From positions 59,218,844 through 59,282,843 of the forward strand of contig OY992540.1 of NCBI GenBank assembly GCA_963921195.1: 64,000 bases of DNA. Direction: 5' to 3'. Position 1 is the stretch's first letter. The number at the start of each line of letters is the position of its first letter. Source of the DNA: Pegoplata infirma. Lineage: Eukaryota; Arthropoda; Insecta; Diptera; Anthomyiidae. Shown one piece after another: positions 33,898-44,770 of this stretch. The position numbers and the translations under genes are program-made. The notes under the pieces were generated by a model that worked only from the letters and a program-made list of their open reading frames with translations, did not search any database and was not told where the DNA came from.

Positions 33898-35450
33898 CCC
33901 AGTCAGAAATTGCCAACCGTACCAAAAATATTGTACTGGCAGAGCACTGGCTTTAATGGAAATGCCAATACATAGCCAACGTTGGCAATTACAATAAGAA
34001 ATGTGCACTGCCAGTACAATTTGTACAACATATACGGCAGTTTTTTTTTAATTGATTTTATAAAGCGGTTTGATTTTGAATTATTTTTTTTATTTGATCT
34101 TTGTTATAATAGAAAAATTTATATAAATATATTATTTAAATTAGGTGTGTAGAAGAGTCATAGCAATAGTTTCATTATCACATGTAGTAAGAATACACTT
34201 AAATTCTATCATATTTATATTAATTTCGGTATGATTTTCATTTAAATTACTAACGTTGTACAATCCTATTTCACTTGATGGGATTGGATAATCTACAAAA
34301 TCGGAAACATCAAGGAAAATGTTTCCTTTAAGAAAAATTTCATCACATTTGTATTGAGACAGTTTTTTGCTAAAAATTTCTTTAACTATTAAAACATTTC
34401 CATTTCTAAGTAAACATACGTTATCAGGAGGAAGGGATGTAATTGTATTACCTTGAATGTTAACAAAGGAAAACGTAACGGTCAAATCCGAGGTTTCTAA
34501 AACATTACCAAGAGAATATTTTGACCTTTAATTAACACGATATAGTAACGGAAAATTATTTTGTGGATTGTCGGAACGAAAAATATGGAGTTTTCTTTGA
34601 ACTTCTCCAATGGGATTGGTTGGCGAATTTATAATACACTTTATAAAACCCAGACTATTTTCGAAATCAAATGCTGAAAATTGGGATAGCTGCACCCCTA
34701 TATTAACTACTTCATCGGCGATATGAATAAGGTTGTGAACGTTCATTGTATGGGATTTTGGTCCATAAAAATTTGGCATAAGTTCAACATATCTCCTTAA
34801 TAACTGCTTAGCATAATCCGCTTTTAATGTTGCTAATTTGCTAGACGATAAAATTCGACAAGCTGTAAAAAGAAGTAAAAAATGTCTGAAACGATTACAG
34901 CTCAATATATTTTTCAAAATAATGCCTCCACCATATAGTAAAAAAAACCGAAATTGTGTAGCTTTCCAATTTTTTAAATCTATTAAATCAAACGTTTTTC
35001 GTTGAAACTCTGTTGTGATATCTTTAGATATTTTTGAAAACTTTGTCTGCATTATCGCAACGTTTTTTTCTGAAACATAAGAATATCGATTCTTTAAAAC
35101 AAGTTTTTGGAGTAACGTTTTGCCAATTCCAAGTTACAACATATGCATTTCATCTAAAACTACAAACTTTATTAAGTCGAAGTTAGGAATATCCACATTT
35201 ATTGTTCTCATTCTAGCTTGGCACTGCACAGTATAACATAAAAATTAAATACTGGGAATGTACAGTATTTTTTGTTTTGCCAACAGTGTGCCAACATCGG
35301 AAAAACATATCGGCCAAGACACTTTTTGGTGTTATCATTTTGGCTTTGGAACTGTACAGTATTTTTTGTAAATCGGGTATTCAGCCAACGTTGGCAACAC
35401 CTTTGCCAACGTTTTGCCAACCTTGGCCCGCTTGTTTTTTTCTGACTGGG
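33898..35450 (-). mobile_element. CACTA-like DNA transposon remnant (CCCAGTCAGAAA ends)
   Basis: Perfect 12-bp TIR CCCAGTCAGAAA at both ends, flanked by CA on each side (33896-33897, 35451-35452). Subterminal TTGCCAAC / GTTGGCAA motifs are dense near both ends, as known for CACTA transposase-binding repeats. It carries a broken transposase C-terminal region on the - strand. A paralogous empty site near 36210-36230 (on the other strand) reads TTGGCCAATCTAG, matching the flanks here joined at one CA. The length of 1,553 bp implies loss of the transposase N-terminal half. Confidence 0.85.
34141..35211 (-). pseudogene. Broken transposase, C-terminal portion, two in-frame stops
   Basis: One reading frame runs from an ATG at 35211 to a stop at 34141, about 356 codons, interrupted only by two TAA codons: one right after the DEMHML motif (about residue 25) and one at 34528-34530. 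The motif D-x-MH-x-x-x-LG-x-x-K-x-LL, followed later by HNLIHIADEV and SAFDFENSLG, is the pattern I recognise from insect and plant CACTA-like transposase C-terminal regions (DUF4218-type). The last residues, MTLLHT, are also typical of that group. The DDE catalytic part, normally upstream, is absent; only 240 bp of subterminal repeats separates the frame from the TIR. With premature stops it cannot make active enzyme. The two largest open pieces are 34528-35052 and 34141-34485. Confidence 0.75.
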
Positions 35451-35452
35451 CA

Positions 35453-36579
35453 ATCTAGTACGACAAAAATAAAAAAAAAAAAAAAAGTTCCCCGATTTTT
35501 ATGAACATTCCTAATAGCAAGGAAATAATCATATAAGAACAATAGTTCTGTTCGTTACTAACATGTGGGTGCATAAAGTTCCATTTTGTAAAATCCTGTA
35601 ACTAGTGTACATTATTTCGCATAAATTAAGTCGAGTTTAAACTGTTGTAACTTTTGAACAAAAAGAGATATTTATCCACTCTTTTTTGGTAATTTTAAAG
35701 GATATTCAAATGCTTTAAGTCATATCTTTTCTTGTTTTTTTAAACAAATTTTTCTATTTTCTATTAATTTTTTAACAAATTACAAATTTTTGAAAAGAAA
35801 ATTATATATTTATTTTTTTTGATGGAATAGAACTTTTGTGTTTGGTCCATATTCGTCGCCAGATTTTTCAATATCCATAGTACTTATTTCAACGGCTAAC
35901 TTTTGCTACCGTCTGCGACGCCGACTACAGTGGGGCGATATGTAAACCTTGTTTTTACATATTTTTTAAACATATTTTAAAAAAGTGGGCGTGTCAGTTG
36001 TCTGACCGCCCCCTTTTTTTGTGAAATTATTTCTAGAATGGTATATATACCAAATTTAAAGAAATTATAACCAAAATTAAAAATTTTTAAAAAAGTGGGC
36101 GTGGCCCTTAACCGGCCTCCCATATTTTTCATAATGTTATTTTCGAAGTCAAAACGAACATTAATACCGAATTTCAAGTCAATATAACTAAAATTGGATT
36201 TTTGTCTTCCTAGATTGGCCAAATGTGGCACTGTGCAGTGGTTCAAATGTTATTAGCAGAACAGTGAATTTCAGATTAGTTTCACCATAAATTCACGTGT
36301 TGTAAAAACATTGGTAAGTCACAAAAATATCTTACAACGTATTTTTGTCACTCAAAAATATTTTTACAAAAAGAAAAAAACACTCGAAAAAAATTTTGGA
36401 CTCAAAAAAATTTTACACTCAAAAAAAAATTAGTAAATTATTTTTTTTTTCAAAAATTACAAAAAAAAAAGTTTTTTTACACAAAATAAAATATTTGTAA
36501 TCAAAAATGTTATTTTTTCACGTATTTTTTATAATTTGCGTCATAAAATTTGTCATTTCTCTTCGGATTTTAGGATACT
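35453..36579. other. AT-rich flank with duplicated 'AAAAAAGTGGGCGTG' phrases
   Basis: No gene seen. AAAAAAGTGGGCGTG occurs at about 35982 and 36090 with similar following text. At 36205-36245 the phrase GGCCAAATGTGGCACTGTGC and GCAGTGGTTCAAATGTTAT mirrors the sequence at 33705-33897, so both belong to one dispersed inverted repeat. 36250-36560 is low complexity. Confidence 0.45.
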
Positions 36580-37323
36580 TTGACATTTCTGGAGATTATT
36601 TTACTTTCCGTACCTTAACAAAGTACAATAGTACCAACGTCATCCACTCTAATCTACAAAGACATAACAAATAAGCTCTATAGTAGTGAAGTAGCAACGG
36701 CTAGCATGCGCAAAACTTAAACCAGTTATGAGACAACTTTCATTACGTGCTGACGTTTCGAACGAATAACAACTGAATGCGCGCGTCAAAAAGCGGTTGA
36801 TCTTTTTCCTACTACCATTAAACGAATTTTACGTCGCCGTCGCATAAAAAAACGTTAAAAAACACTTTGGCATTTGAAAGATAATGTTGAATAAATGAAA
36901 TAAAAGTGATGACAGTGAATGTTTTTTTAAATAATTTTTTGTAAAAAAAAGAAAGGTGTGAAAAAGTTTTTGAAGAAACAAAAAAGTAAAGAATTATTAA
37001 GATAAATTAACAACGAATAAATTAAATTAAAAATGGAAAAGAAAGATATCTTACGATATGTATCATAATAATTTTCAGTCTAGATAATAATGTTTAGTTA
37101 AATAAAAACCAAAGCGAGGTCAGCCAGTTGTGTTTGCTACTGCTGTTGTTGCCAGTTGTGCTGTGCTGTATTGTATTGATACAAATCGAGTGTTATTTAT
37201 TAACTTTGTTGCTTTTGAGCTGGTTATCGGTTTTAGCTATCATTGTGGTTGTTTGTACAATTGTTTCTTACTTTTTGTATATTTTTTTTTGGCTAATAAA
37301 CCGCTGAAATAGCAAACAGAAAA
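36580..37323 (+). promoter_or_regulatory. Candidate promoter / 5'UTR island
   Basis: This is the most balanced, repeat-poor block in the window: ACGTGCTGACGTTTCGAACG, GAATGCGCGCGTC and ACGTCGCCGTCGC contrast with AT-runs around it. A plausible initiator-like TCAGTCT lies near 37076, followed by CAGCCAGTTGTG and GTTGTTGCC-type sequence common in fly 5'UTRs. A donor-like AAA|GTAAGC is at 37324. It is 5.6 kb upstream of the coding exon at 42973-43256 on the same strand. All this is inference from composition and weak motifs; no reading frame is claimed. Confidence 0.3.
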
Positions 37324-38596
37324 GTAAGCACGTTCATAAAAAAAAAATAAAAAAATTAAAAAAAAAAAAAAAATATATCAAAAGTCGCGTCTACTGTCCA
37401 AATGCATTAAAAGTAAAGAGAAAGGATTTTGTTTAAACATTATTTTTGTTATTTACAATCGACTTGAATACAAAATTTTTGTAGTTGTATGGTATTACGT
37501 GTGTTTAAAGTCGAAATAAATATAATTTGTTTTTTATAAACTAAAAAAAAAGTTTTAAAAGAGCCAAAATAAATTTTAAACAATATAATATATACAGCCT
37601 TTAAGTGGTTTATCGTGGGCTTTTAAAGTGCTCTCAATTTTTTTTTTACTAAAGTGTTCTAGAAGTTGTTATATAAAATGTGTTAAAAAATATATTAATT
37701 AAATTCCGGTTTAACAAAAAAAAATTTGCAATAAATTTTATTAAAAAGAGTTCTTGAATTTCAAGTGTGTAAAAACGAAAGACTTAAGAAACAAACTTGA
37801 TATTATTCATTAGTGTTGAAATATGAATTTTAATTGTGGTTTTTAGCAAAATTTTTTTTAATTAACAAACAAACAGATTTTATTTTAATTTTGATGTGTA
37901 AATTAAAGTTACCATAAAAAAAATTAATATTTTATTATTATGATTTAACACTAGAAATACCGGAGAAATTTGGGGAAATAAAATATTGCTATAAAAAAAC
38001 ACAGTCGGAACCAAATTTAACCTAAATTGCGACCACCATTATTTTTTGGTTTTTATTATGTATTTTGGATGTTTAAAAATAATTTAGCAACAAAAACCAA
38101 AATCTTTGGTCGAGCACTTTTTGAAAAAATCGCTTTTTAATTGCAAAAAATAAAAAACCTTTGCTATTAAGAATTAAAATTTGTGACTTAGATTTTAAGC
38201 TTATGATTCCAAATCTGCTTTCAAAATTGTTTCGGGTTAAACCGTTTTTAAGATATTCGCGTTTGAAGATTCCAAAAATCGCTAGTTCCTGTAATTCCAC
38301 TGTAACGTATTTGAATGTTGGCATAGACAAATTTTATAGTAAATGGACCTCCTTAATCCAAATAATCCATTCAAACTTTTCTACCACGTTTCAGTTTCGA
38401 GATATTCGCGTATGAAAATTACAAAAATCGCATATTTAGTGGTTTTAAAAGCGGCACTGCAACTTTGTCTTTAGCAAAAGCCATGAGATAGGACATGATA
38501 TCACATAAATCGGACCTCGAAATTCCATCCGCCTTCCAAGTTACTAAATAGATACCAATATTTCTAGAAGGGGTAATGCGTAAACTTTCCCTTTTT
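37324..38596. other. AT-rich stretch with a short duplicated unit
   Basis: No gene seen. A 150-bp unit is duplicated: AAGATATTCGCGTTTGAAGA near 38250 and GAGATATTCGCGTATGAAAA near 38399, each followed by CAAAAATCGC. If 36580-37323 is a 5' exon, this would be intron. Confidence 0.45.
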
Positions 38597-38698
38597 TACC
38601 CTCCAACTACAGTATGGGGGTATAGTCACTTTGTCATTCCGTGTGTAACGCATCGAAATATCGATATTTCGATGACATGGAATGTCCCATTAAGTATA

Positions 38699-39986
38699 TG
38701 GGACATTCCATGTCAAATCGGACACTTTGAAAAATTTTTTTCTTTGATTTTCCCAATTTGTTTATAGTTTTTAGTACCCTTCGAAAATTCCTTCGTGGTA
38801 AATATTAAGATTTTTTTGATGACCCGTTCCAAAGATATTTTTAAAAATTGGTAGTTCATTCCTTTACTCAAATTTCTTTCTCTCATAACTTCTTTAATAA
38901 TGGTCCAAATTAAAATTTTTTTTTTCAAAATTTTTGTTTTTTTACGTACTTAAAAAAAAAAATCCCAAAAAATCTTAAAAGCGCTCTAGTATGCGATTTT
39001 TAAGTTTTACAATTTAAATCCCATTTTTGAAAATGTTTGTACTCTTTGATTTTTTTGAAATTTTTTTGTATAAAACTTCTATCGATTCTACAAATTTCTT
39101 TCCCAGTAGGATCATGGAATTTTTTGAAAAAATTTTATTGTAATTTTCTAATCTTAAAATCATTTCTACTGCTCCAATGGTGCGTCATAAAGAGGTCATT
39201 TCGAAGACCGACCCCCATTAATTTTTACGTCTAAACATTTCTTCGGAACAAACTAATACCCTTCCTCCAATTTCTAAGGGGGCTACCACACAAAATGTCA
39301 TTTTTTAAAATTTGCTCCAACCGCTCTAACTGCCCTAAGAGTGCCCTTAGAGCAATAAAATGAATGACCGACCCACAATAGTTTTTTAGTCCAAACATTT
39401 TCTTAGAACACACCCACCCTCTTTCTTTAACTATTAAGGGGGTCCCCATACAATTTTTTTTATTTTTTGTAAATTTGTTTTATTTAATCAGCTTCCACCG
39501 GTCCAATGGTGCGTCCGAGAGGGGTCATTGGTAAGACTTGGAAAATTACAATAAAATTTTTTAAAAAAATTTTGAAAAATAGTAATAATCGTTATCACAA
39601 GATCCTCCTGGGCAAAAAATTTGTAGAATCGATAGAAGTTTTACACAAAAATTTTCAAAAATGAGATTTAAATTTTAAAACTTATAAATCGCATACTATA
39701 GCGCTTTTAAAAATTTTTTGGGATTTTTTTTAAAGTACGTTAAAAACAAACATTTTGAAAAAAAAAAAATAAATTTGGACCATTATTGAAGAAGTTATAA
39801 ATAAAAGAAGTTTGAGTAAAGGAACAAACTTCCAATTTTTAAAAATTCGATATCTTTTGAACGGGTCACAAAAAAAATCTGAAAATTTACCTCGAAGGAG
39901 TGTTTGAAGTGTACTAAAAACTGTAAACAAATTGGGAAAATCTAAAATTTTTTTTCAAAGTGTCCCATTTGACATGGAATGCCCCA
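38699..39986. mobile_element. D3: palindromic D element in the TA tract of a mini-me C
   Basis: Ends TGGGACATTCCATGTCAAAT and, reversed, TGGGGCATTCCATGTCAAAT. Long arms mirror each other (TTTCCCAATTTG...TTTTTAGTAC near 38750 against GTACTAAAAACTG...AATTGGGAAAA near 39940). The centre is around 39330 and holds a tandem duplicate of GACCGACCCMCAWTAGTTTTT. The site is in ATATATA, so a TATA-type duplication is possible but not resolvable. Confidence 0.75.
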
Positions 39987-40371
39987 TATATATTATTGAT
40001 CAGTGCTAGATTCTAAAACATTCTAATGATGTCCGTCTGTCCGTCCGTCTGTGGAAGACACGATACAGTCCAAACTAAAAGCGTTGGGCTCCTAAAATTT
40101 GGCACATATATGTGTTATAGTCAGAGCGTTTTAAGTTTGGAGATGGGCAAAATCGGCCTGGAGGATAAAAAGTTCCCCTTTGACGAAGCAAACCAACCTC
40201 TGAATAAAGGTGACTTCTTATAGGTTTTTTTTGTATTTTTTTTAAACAAATGAAACATTTTTATGCTTGAAGAGGTTCAAAGTCCTGGATCTGGACCCAG
40301 GGGATTGGAAAATTACCTTTTTTTGGTCCACCCCATTTTGTGGGCGTGGATATTAGAAAAAAATTTATGTA

Positions 40372-41060
40372 CCCGAGTAAAAATAAACATATATAACAAT
40401 ATATAATTTGATACAAACATAATATATCATATATGATTATATATCCCGTAGGATATTTTCTAAATTTTTTAAATGCAATCATATGCAGTTATATATAATT
40501 TAATCATGATTCGTATTAAAAGGTGTACGGTTGATATAATTATATAAAATTATATGAGGGTCAATACAAAATTTGTTTTTCTGTATAATTTAACATAAAA
40601 TTATATATAGCTTATTCTGTTCCATACAAAACAATATATGTTTCCAATTAAACAAAAATTTTCTAAGTTTTTAGGCAAAGTATAAGAAACTTTTTAAAAT
40701 GTTCCTAAACATTTCCTTGCCAGGGCTATGTATATCACCTACCTGGTTCGAAGCGTACCCAAACATTTTTTTTGTTTTGGAAAATTATATGTTTGGTGAA
40801 TGTATCGTTGACCTGTAGTGTATCTCAACCCAAAACAAAAAACACCAGGATTTTATATGTTTTTATGCAATTAGATCTAATTAGATCCACCAATATATGA
40901 CAATGTCTGGTCAAAACTCGAATGAAATCAAATCATTTTTTATACAAGTTGATCTTTTTTAATGCAAAAAGATCCACCATTATTCGGATCAAATTGCGTA
41001 TAAATATATATTGTATTACATATCATTATATATTGCATCATATAAAAATTTTTACTCGGG
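40372..41060. mobile_element. J1: CCCGAGTAAAAAT-ended element
   Basis: Ends CCCGAGTAAAAAT and ATTTTTACTCGGG, with TA at 40370-40371 and 41061-41062. Subterminal ATATATAAT/TATATGAT repeats lie on both sides. It is about 690 bp, almost the same sequence as J2 (47694-48384) in the reverse direction. No coding capacity. Confidence 0.88.
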
Positions 41061-41322
41061 TAATGTTGAAATTTACAAAAAGCATAATAATTAAATTTGT
41101 AAACATTTTTCACCAAAGAGAAGTTGTCCCCAATGACCCTCGCCAAGCCCTCCCAAAAAAAACACTTCCCTGGATTTTTTTTAAATGTTGGAGGGTATAA
41201 AAGATTTGGCACAGCCTAATTTAACACTTTCATACATGCGCTTTTGTAGCCATGGATATTCAAAAATTACAATTTTTTTTCGCAAATCTGTTAAAATGGT
41301 TCAGAATCTTAAAATGATTTTT

Positions 41323-41500
41323 ATATCCTCCAACTACAGTTTGTGGGTATTCTCACTTTTTCATGCCGTGTGTAAGGCATCGGAATATGGGTCTTTGACC
41401 CCATAAAATACATAGGGCATTCCATTGCCAAATCACAAATTTTCGGACACAACCCTATTCGATTTCACTCATTTTTTGATATGTTTTAGTACATATCAAA
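41323..41500 (-). mobile_element. Mini-me C end fragment carrying a D fragment
   Basis: 41323-41410 is the first part of a mini-me C (CCTCCAACTACAGTTTG...GACCCCATAAAATACATA). From 41411 it switches to a D end, GGGCATTCCATTGCCAAATC, at exactly the tract where D3 sits in the neighbouring C copy. Neither partner continues past about 41500. Confidence 0.65.
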
Positions 41501-42972
41501 CAGCGTTGCCAGGTACTTTTTTCCGTTGTCCCCAAAAACATCACAAAATAAATGTCCCCATAAATCCCCAAACAAGAAAAAATACTCTTTTTATTAATTA
41601 GGCACAAAACTTTCTTCAATTTAAAAAACAAAAATTTTCAAAAATAGTTGATTACATTAAATTCAGCTTGTGTTATTAAGGGCGGATTACTCAATGAAAA
41701 GTTAGCTGATAAATAAATTTTTTGACCTTAATATAGCAGTTTTCCCGGGAAATTTGTGCGGGAAATGAAAATTGACGAATTTCCCGGGAATCCCGGAATG
41801 GTAAATCCCGGGATACATTCTCTAGTTACAGAATAGTGTTTTTGAGTGACATGTCTCTCAAATAAGGTGATAAAAGCTAAAATCGGTTGAAAATCAGCCA
41901 ACAACTTCCCCAGGCATCTAACGTATGACAGACAAATTAATAAGGGATTTTTTTAAATTAATTGAAATTATCTACAGTTATTAAATTTTTTTGTTCTTCA
42001 AGTTCCAATGCTACATGAAATTTAGGGAAGCCCTACAAAAATCGTTTTTCAAACATTTTTCTTTAAGATTATAAACAATTTTCCTAAAAAAAGGAGCACA
42101 AACTAATTGAGATTTAACTTAACAATTTAATTTGTCTTCAATAGAATTTAAATAAGTACTTGTAAAATGCTGAATATAACTAACCAAACAACAATAAAAT
42201 ATCAACTTTGTACTAAAAAACAAAAGACTTAAGACACAAACATGAATTTAAAATTTTCATACCCATATTTGTTTTTTTTTAATTTTTTCAAACAGCTGCA
42301 AATTTTTAAATGTTTTTTTATTTAATAAATTAAATGAAAAATACTTAACTAAGAAAACGTGAGAAATTAAATAGCCTTCCTTAGCAAAAAACAACTACGA
42401 TAATACAAAAAATATATTTTTTCAAATTCAAAATGATGGCATAAAACAATATTTTATTTTTTAATTGCTATGCAATCATAATGAATACATATGATTAACA
42501 ATAGAAATACATAAAATAACAACAATTGTTAAAAAAAATCAACAAATAATCATGAAAAATATTTAAACATAAACTTCAGCATAAAAAAAAACTCTTTAAC
42601 AATAACATCAATTGAAATCTACAATCAACATACAACATAATCAACACCACATTGTATTCCCATATTAAAAACTAACAACAAAAAGTGTTAAAAAATCCAT
42701 CATTATTTAAAAACTAAAAAAAAAAAAAAAATCTGTTAAAAATCACGAATCCATCCAACTTGTTTGAAAAGATTAAAGAAAATAAAATAATAATTTTTAA
42801 ATAATAAAATTTTGTGCAAAAAAATTTTTAAAACCTGCATGTGCCAACGACAGCTGCTGCAGTTCAACAACATTTATGTCGTGTTTTACCACAATATGCC
42901 ACAAATTTTTCAAATAAACAAATTTACATAATTTTCAAAAAAAAATAATTTTATTTTTTTTTTATTTCATAG
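41501..42972. other. Upstream region of the coding exon; repeat fragments at its left
   Basis: 41680-41720 holds the GGCGGATTACTCAATG phrase and 41745-41815 a CCCGGGAAT-rich fragment of the 26366-type hAT-like element. From about 41830 the sequence is AT-rich with A-runs and CAACAA-like text. 42840-42900 is more balanced and could be part of an upstream exon. The end, 42945-42972, is a T-rich tract ending TTTCATAG, a good 3' splice acceptor. No open frame of note. Confidence 0.45.
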
Positions 42973-43069
42973 TGAAAATTTTCACTAAAATAAAATTTAC
43001 AGTCTTAACTTAATATCCAATAGAAATAATAACAAAAAATAAAAGAAAACAAATTTGCAATAAAACATA

Positions 43070-43256
43070 ATGTTAACACCACCCGTTGTATCGAATGTAA
43101 CAACAGCTGGTTATAAAAGAAAAATGTTAAATTTGAAAATGTCACAGACTTTGAAAAAAACAGCATCCATGCTGCCAAAAAGGTCTATACAAATTAATGG
43201 AGTTTGCCTATGGTCGATGCTATTAATGAGTTTATTGCGTGTTACATACAGTCAAG
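43070..43256 (+). CDS. First coding exon of a secreted or membrane protein (partial gene)
   Basis: The frame opens at ATG 43070 and stays open to a donor AAG|GTAAGT at 43256/43257, giving 62 complete codons plus one base (phase 1). Residues 36-39 are basic (PKRS) and residues 44-56 (GVCLWSMLLMSLL) form a hydrophobic core followed by RVTYSQG, so this reads as a signal peptide. A start at Met34 or Met24 would give a more usual 29-39 residue leader; the first ATG has A at -3 and is kept. The likely acceptor TTTCATAG at 42972 would make the exon 42973-43256, with a 97-base 5'UTR. Past the donor the frame turns into Phe/Leu/Ile-rich AT sequence, as expected of intron. I do not recognise the family and see no later exon in the window. 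Sense, splice signals and amino-acid mix all separate this from the surrounding AT noise. Confidence 0.65.
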
Positions 43257-43746
43257 GTAAGTTGTTACATTTTTTTTTCTATATTTTTCTTTTTTTTATA
43301 AATTTATTAAGTTGCTATAATATGAAAAATTTAATAATAAATTTAATAATTTTTTGTTTGATTTTTTTTTGCATAATGCGTGTTTGTTATTAGCTGAAAA
43401 TAGTTAATTTATTTTTTTATGAATTAATTTATGTGCAAATTAATTTATTACTTTAGATTGCATAAACCTTATTCAATTTTATATTATTGTTACTCAACCA
43501 GACAAGTTAAATTACTTAAAACAATATCTTTTATTAATTAATGGTTAGTTTTTGTTTAATTTTATTTTTTTTTTTATTATTAAACGCATTTCTTAATACA
43601 TTAAAAAGCAGGAGCGGATTCAGCTTTTGGGTTTGGAGGGAGGGGACATTTTTTTTACTCAAATTTTTTTTTCCTCCAAAGATTATTTTTACTCAATCAT
43701 TTTTTTAAAAGGAAGTTCAGGACGGATATGAATCATTATTTAAGCA
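43257..43746 (+). other. Start of a long intron
   Basis: Begins GTAAGTTG after the coding exon and is AT-rich without a matching acceptor or exon nearby. At about 43610 the composition shifts (GCAGGAGCGGATTCAGC, GGAGGGAGGGG), probably the left flank of the inverted repeat that follows. Confidence 0.45.
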
Positions 43747-44149
43747 TGCTGTGTTTTTCAAAAAGTGGATTTATTTTCGGATTAGTCTTATTTTGTTTAA
43801 AAAAATATATTTAACATACCAAAACAAATTTTGAATATTTTTTTCCGTATTCTACGATAAATTAGCAATTATAATCCGAAAAAATAATAAAAAAAATTTG
43901 GAAAATGAAAAAAGTTATAAAAAAATCAAAATTAATCCAAAGTGGACTTATTAAATCCTAAAATTTAATTGGATTCATTTTGATTTATTTATAACTTTTT
44001 TAATTTTCCAAATTTTTTATTATTTTTTCAGATTATAATTGCTAATTTTCAGATTATAATTAAAATTTGTGTTGGCACGTTAAAATATTTATTTTAAACT
44101 AAATAAGATTAATCCGAAAATAAATCCACTTATTGAAAAACACAGCAGC
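43747..44149. repeat. Long palindromic element
   Basis: Left arm GCTGTGTTTTTCAAAAAGTG mirrors right arm CACTTATTGAAAAACACAGC. The match continues inward through GGATTTATTTTCGGATTA to a centre near 43975. Arms are about 200 bp each. No target duplication identified. Confidence 0.8.
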
Positions 44150-44770
44150 AATTTTAGTTTAGTCTTTTGGTTTATTAAGATTGTAAGATATTTTTTTTAA
44201 ATTTTGACGCGTCCAAAAGTTGTAAATTTTATAATTTTATTGGTAAAACATTTCTTATCAGCCGCAAAAACTTCAGTCAACATTTTTAAATCACAAGAAA
44301 AAGTGGAAAATTTGTTTGTAAAATATTTTTTTAGTGTAACATTTCTTTGAGTAACAAAACTAATTTGTAAAATATTTTTGTTGTTTTATATACAAAAAAA
44401 AAACATTTTCACACATTTCCCCCCTTTCATTTTACCATCCTCTTTCTTAAAAACCAAAAACAAAATAACATTCAGTCATATAAACCTCAATTTGTTTGAT
44501 TTTTTCTAAAAATATTTACTATACACCGTTAGAAACGGTTACATACAGCAAAAAATATCCATGCAATTTTTTTCGTAAAATACACGAAAATTGACTACAT
44601 ATTACGAAAAACTTTCGTACTGAATTTCATATTTTTACGAAATTAACAAAAATGATTAGTAAGTATTTTTTTATATTTTTTCAATAATTTGTATAAAATA
44701 TAAATTTTTTGGAACAAAATAAAAAAATCCGTCTAATACCACTTTTTTGTATGTCAAAAGTTTAACCTAA
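44150..44770. other. AT-rich stretch without genes
   Basis: No gene or defined repeat. Low-complexity A/T runs, presumably intron. Confidence 0.45.

Larger units (their letters stand above)
38597..41236 (-). mobile_element. Mini-me C, split by D3 and J1
   Basis: Starts TACCCTCCAACTACAGTATG and ends GGAGGGTATAAAAGATTTGG...GCCTAATTTAACAC. The GTCCGTCTGTCCGTCCGTC tract is at about 40029-40050. The TA tract was hit by D3 (38699-39986) and the distal half by J1 (40372-41060). Without these it would be about 660 bp, the same as the copy at 24706. Confidence 0.8.

Noticed and set aside
41501..41530. CAGCGTTGCCAGGTAC as a hAT left end
   Set aside because: No matching right end or duplication was found in the window.
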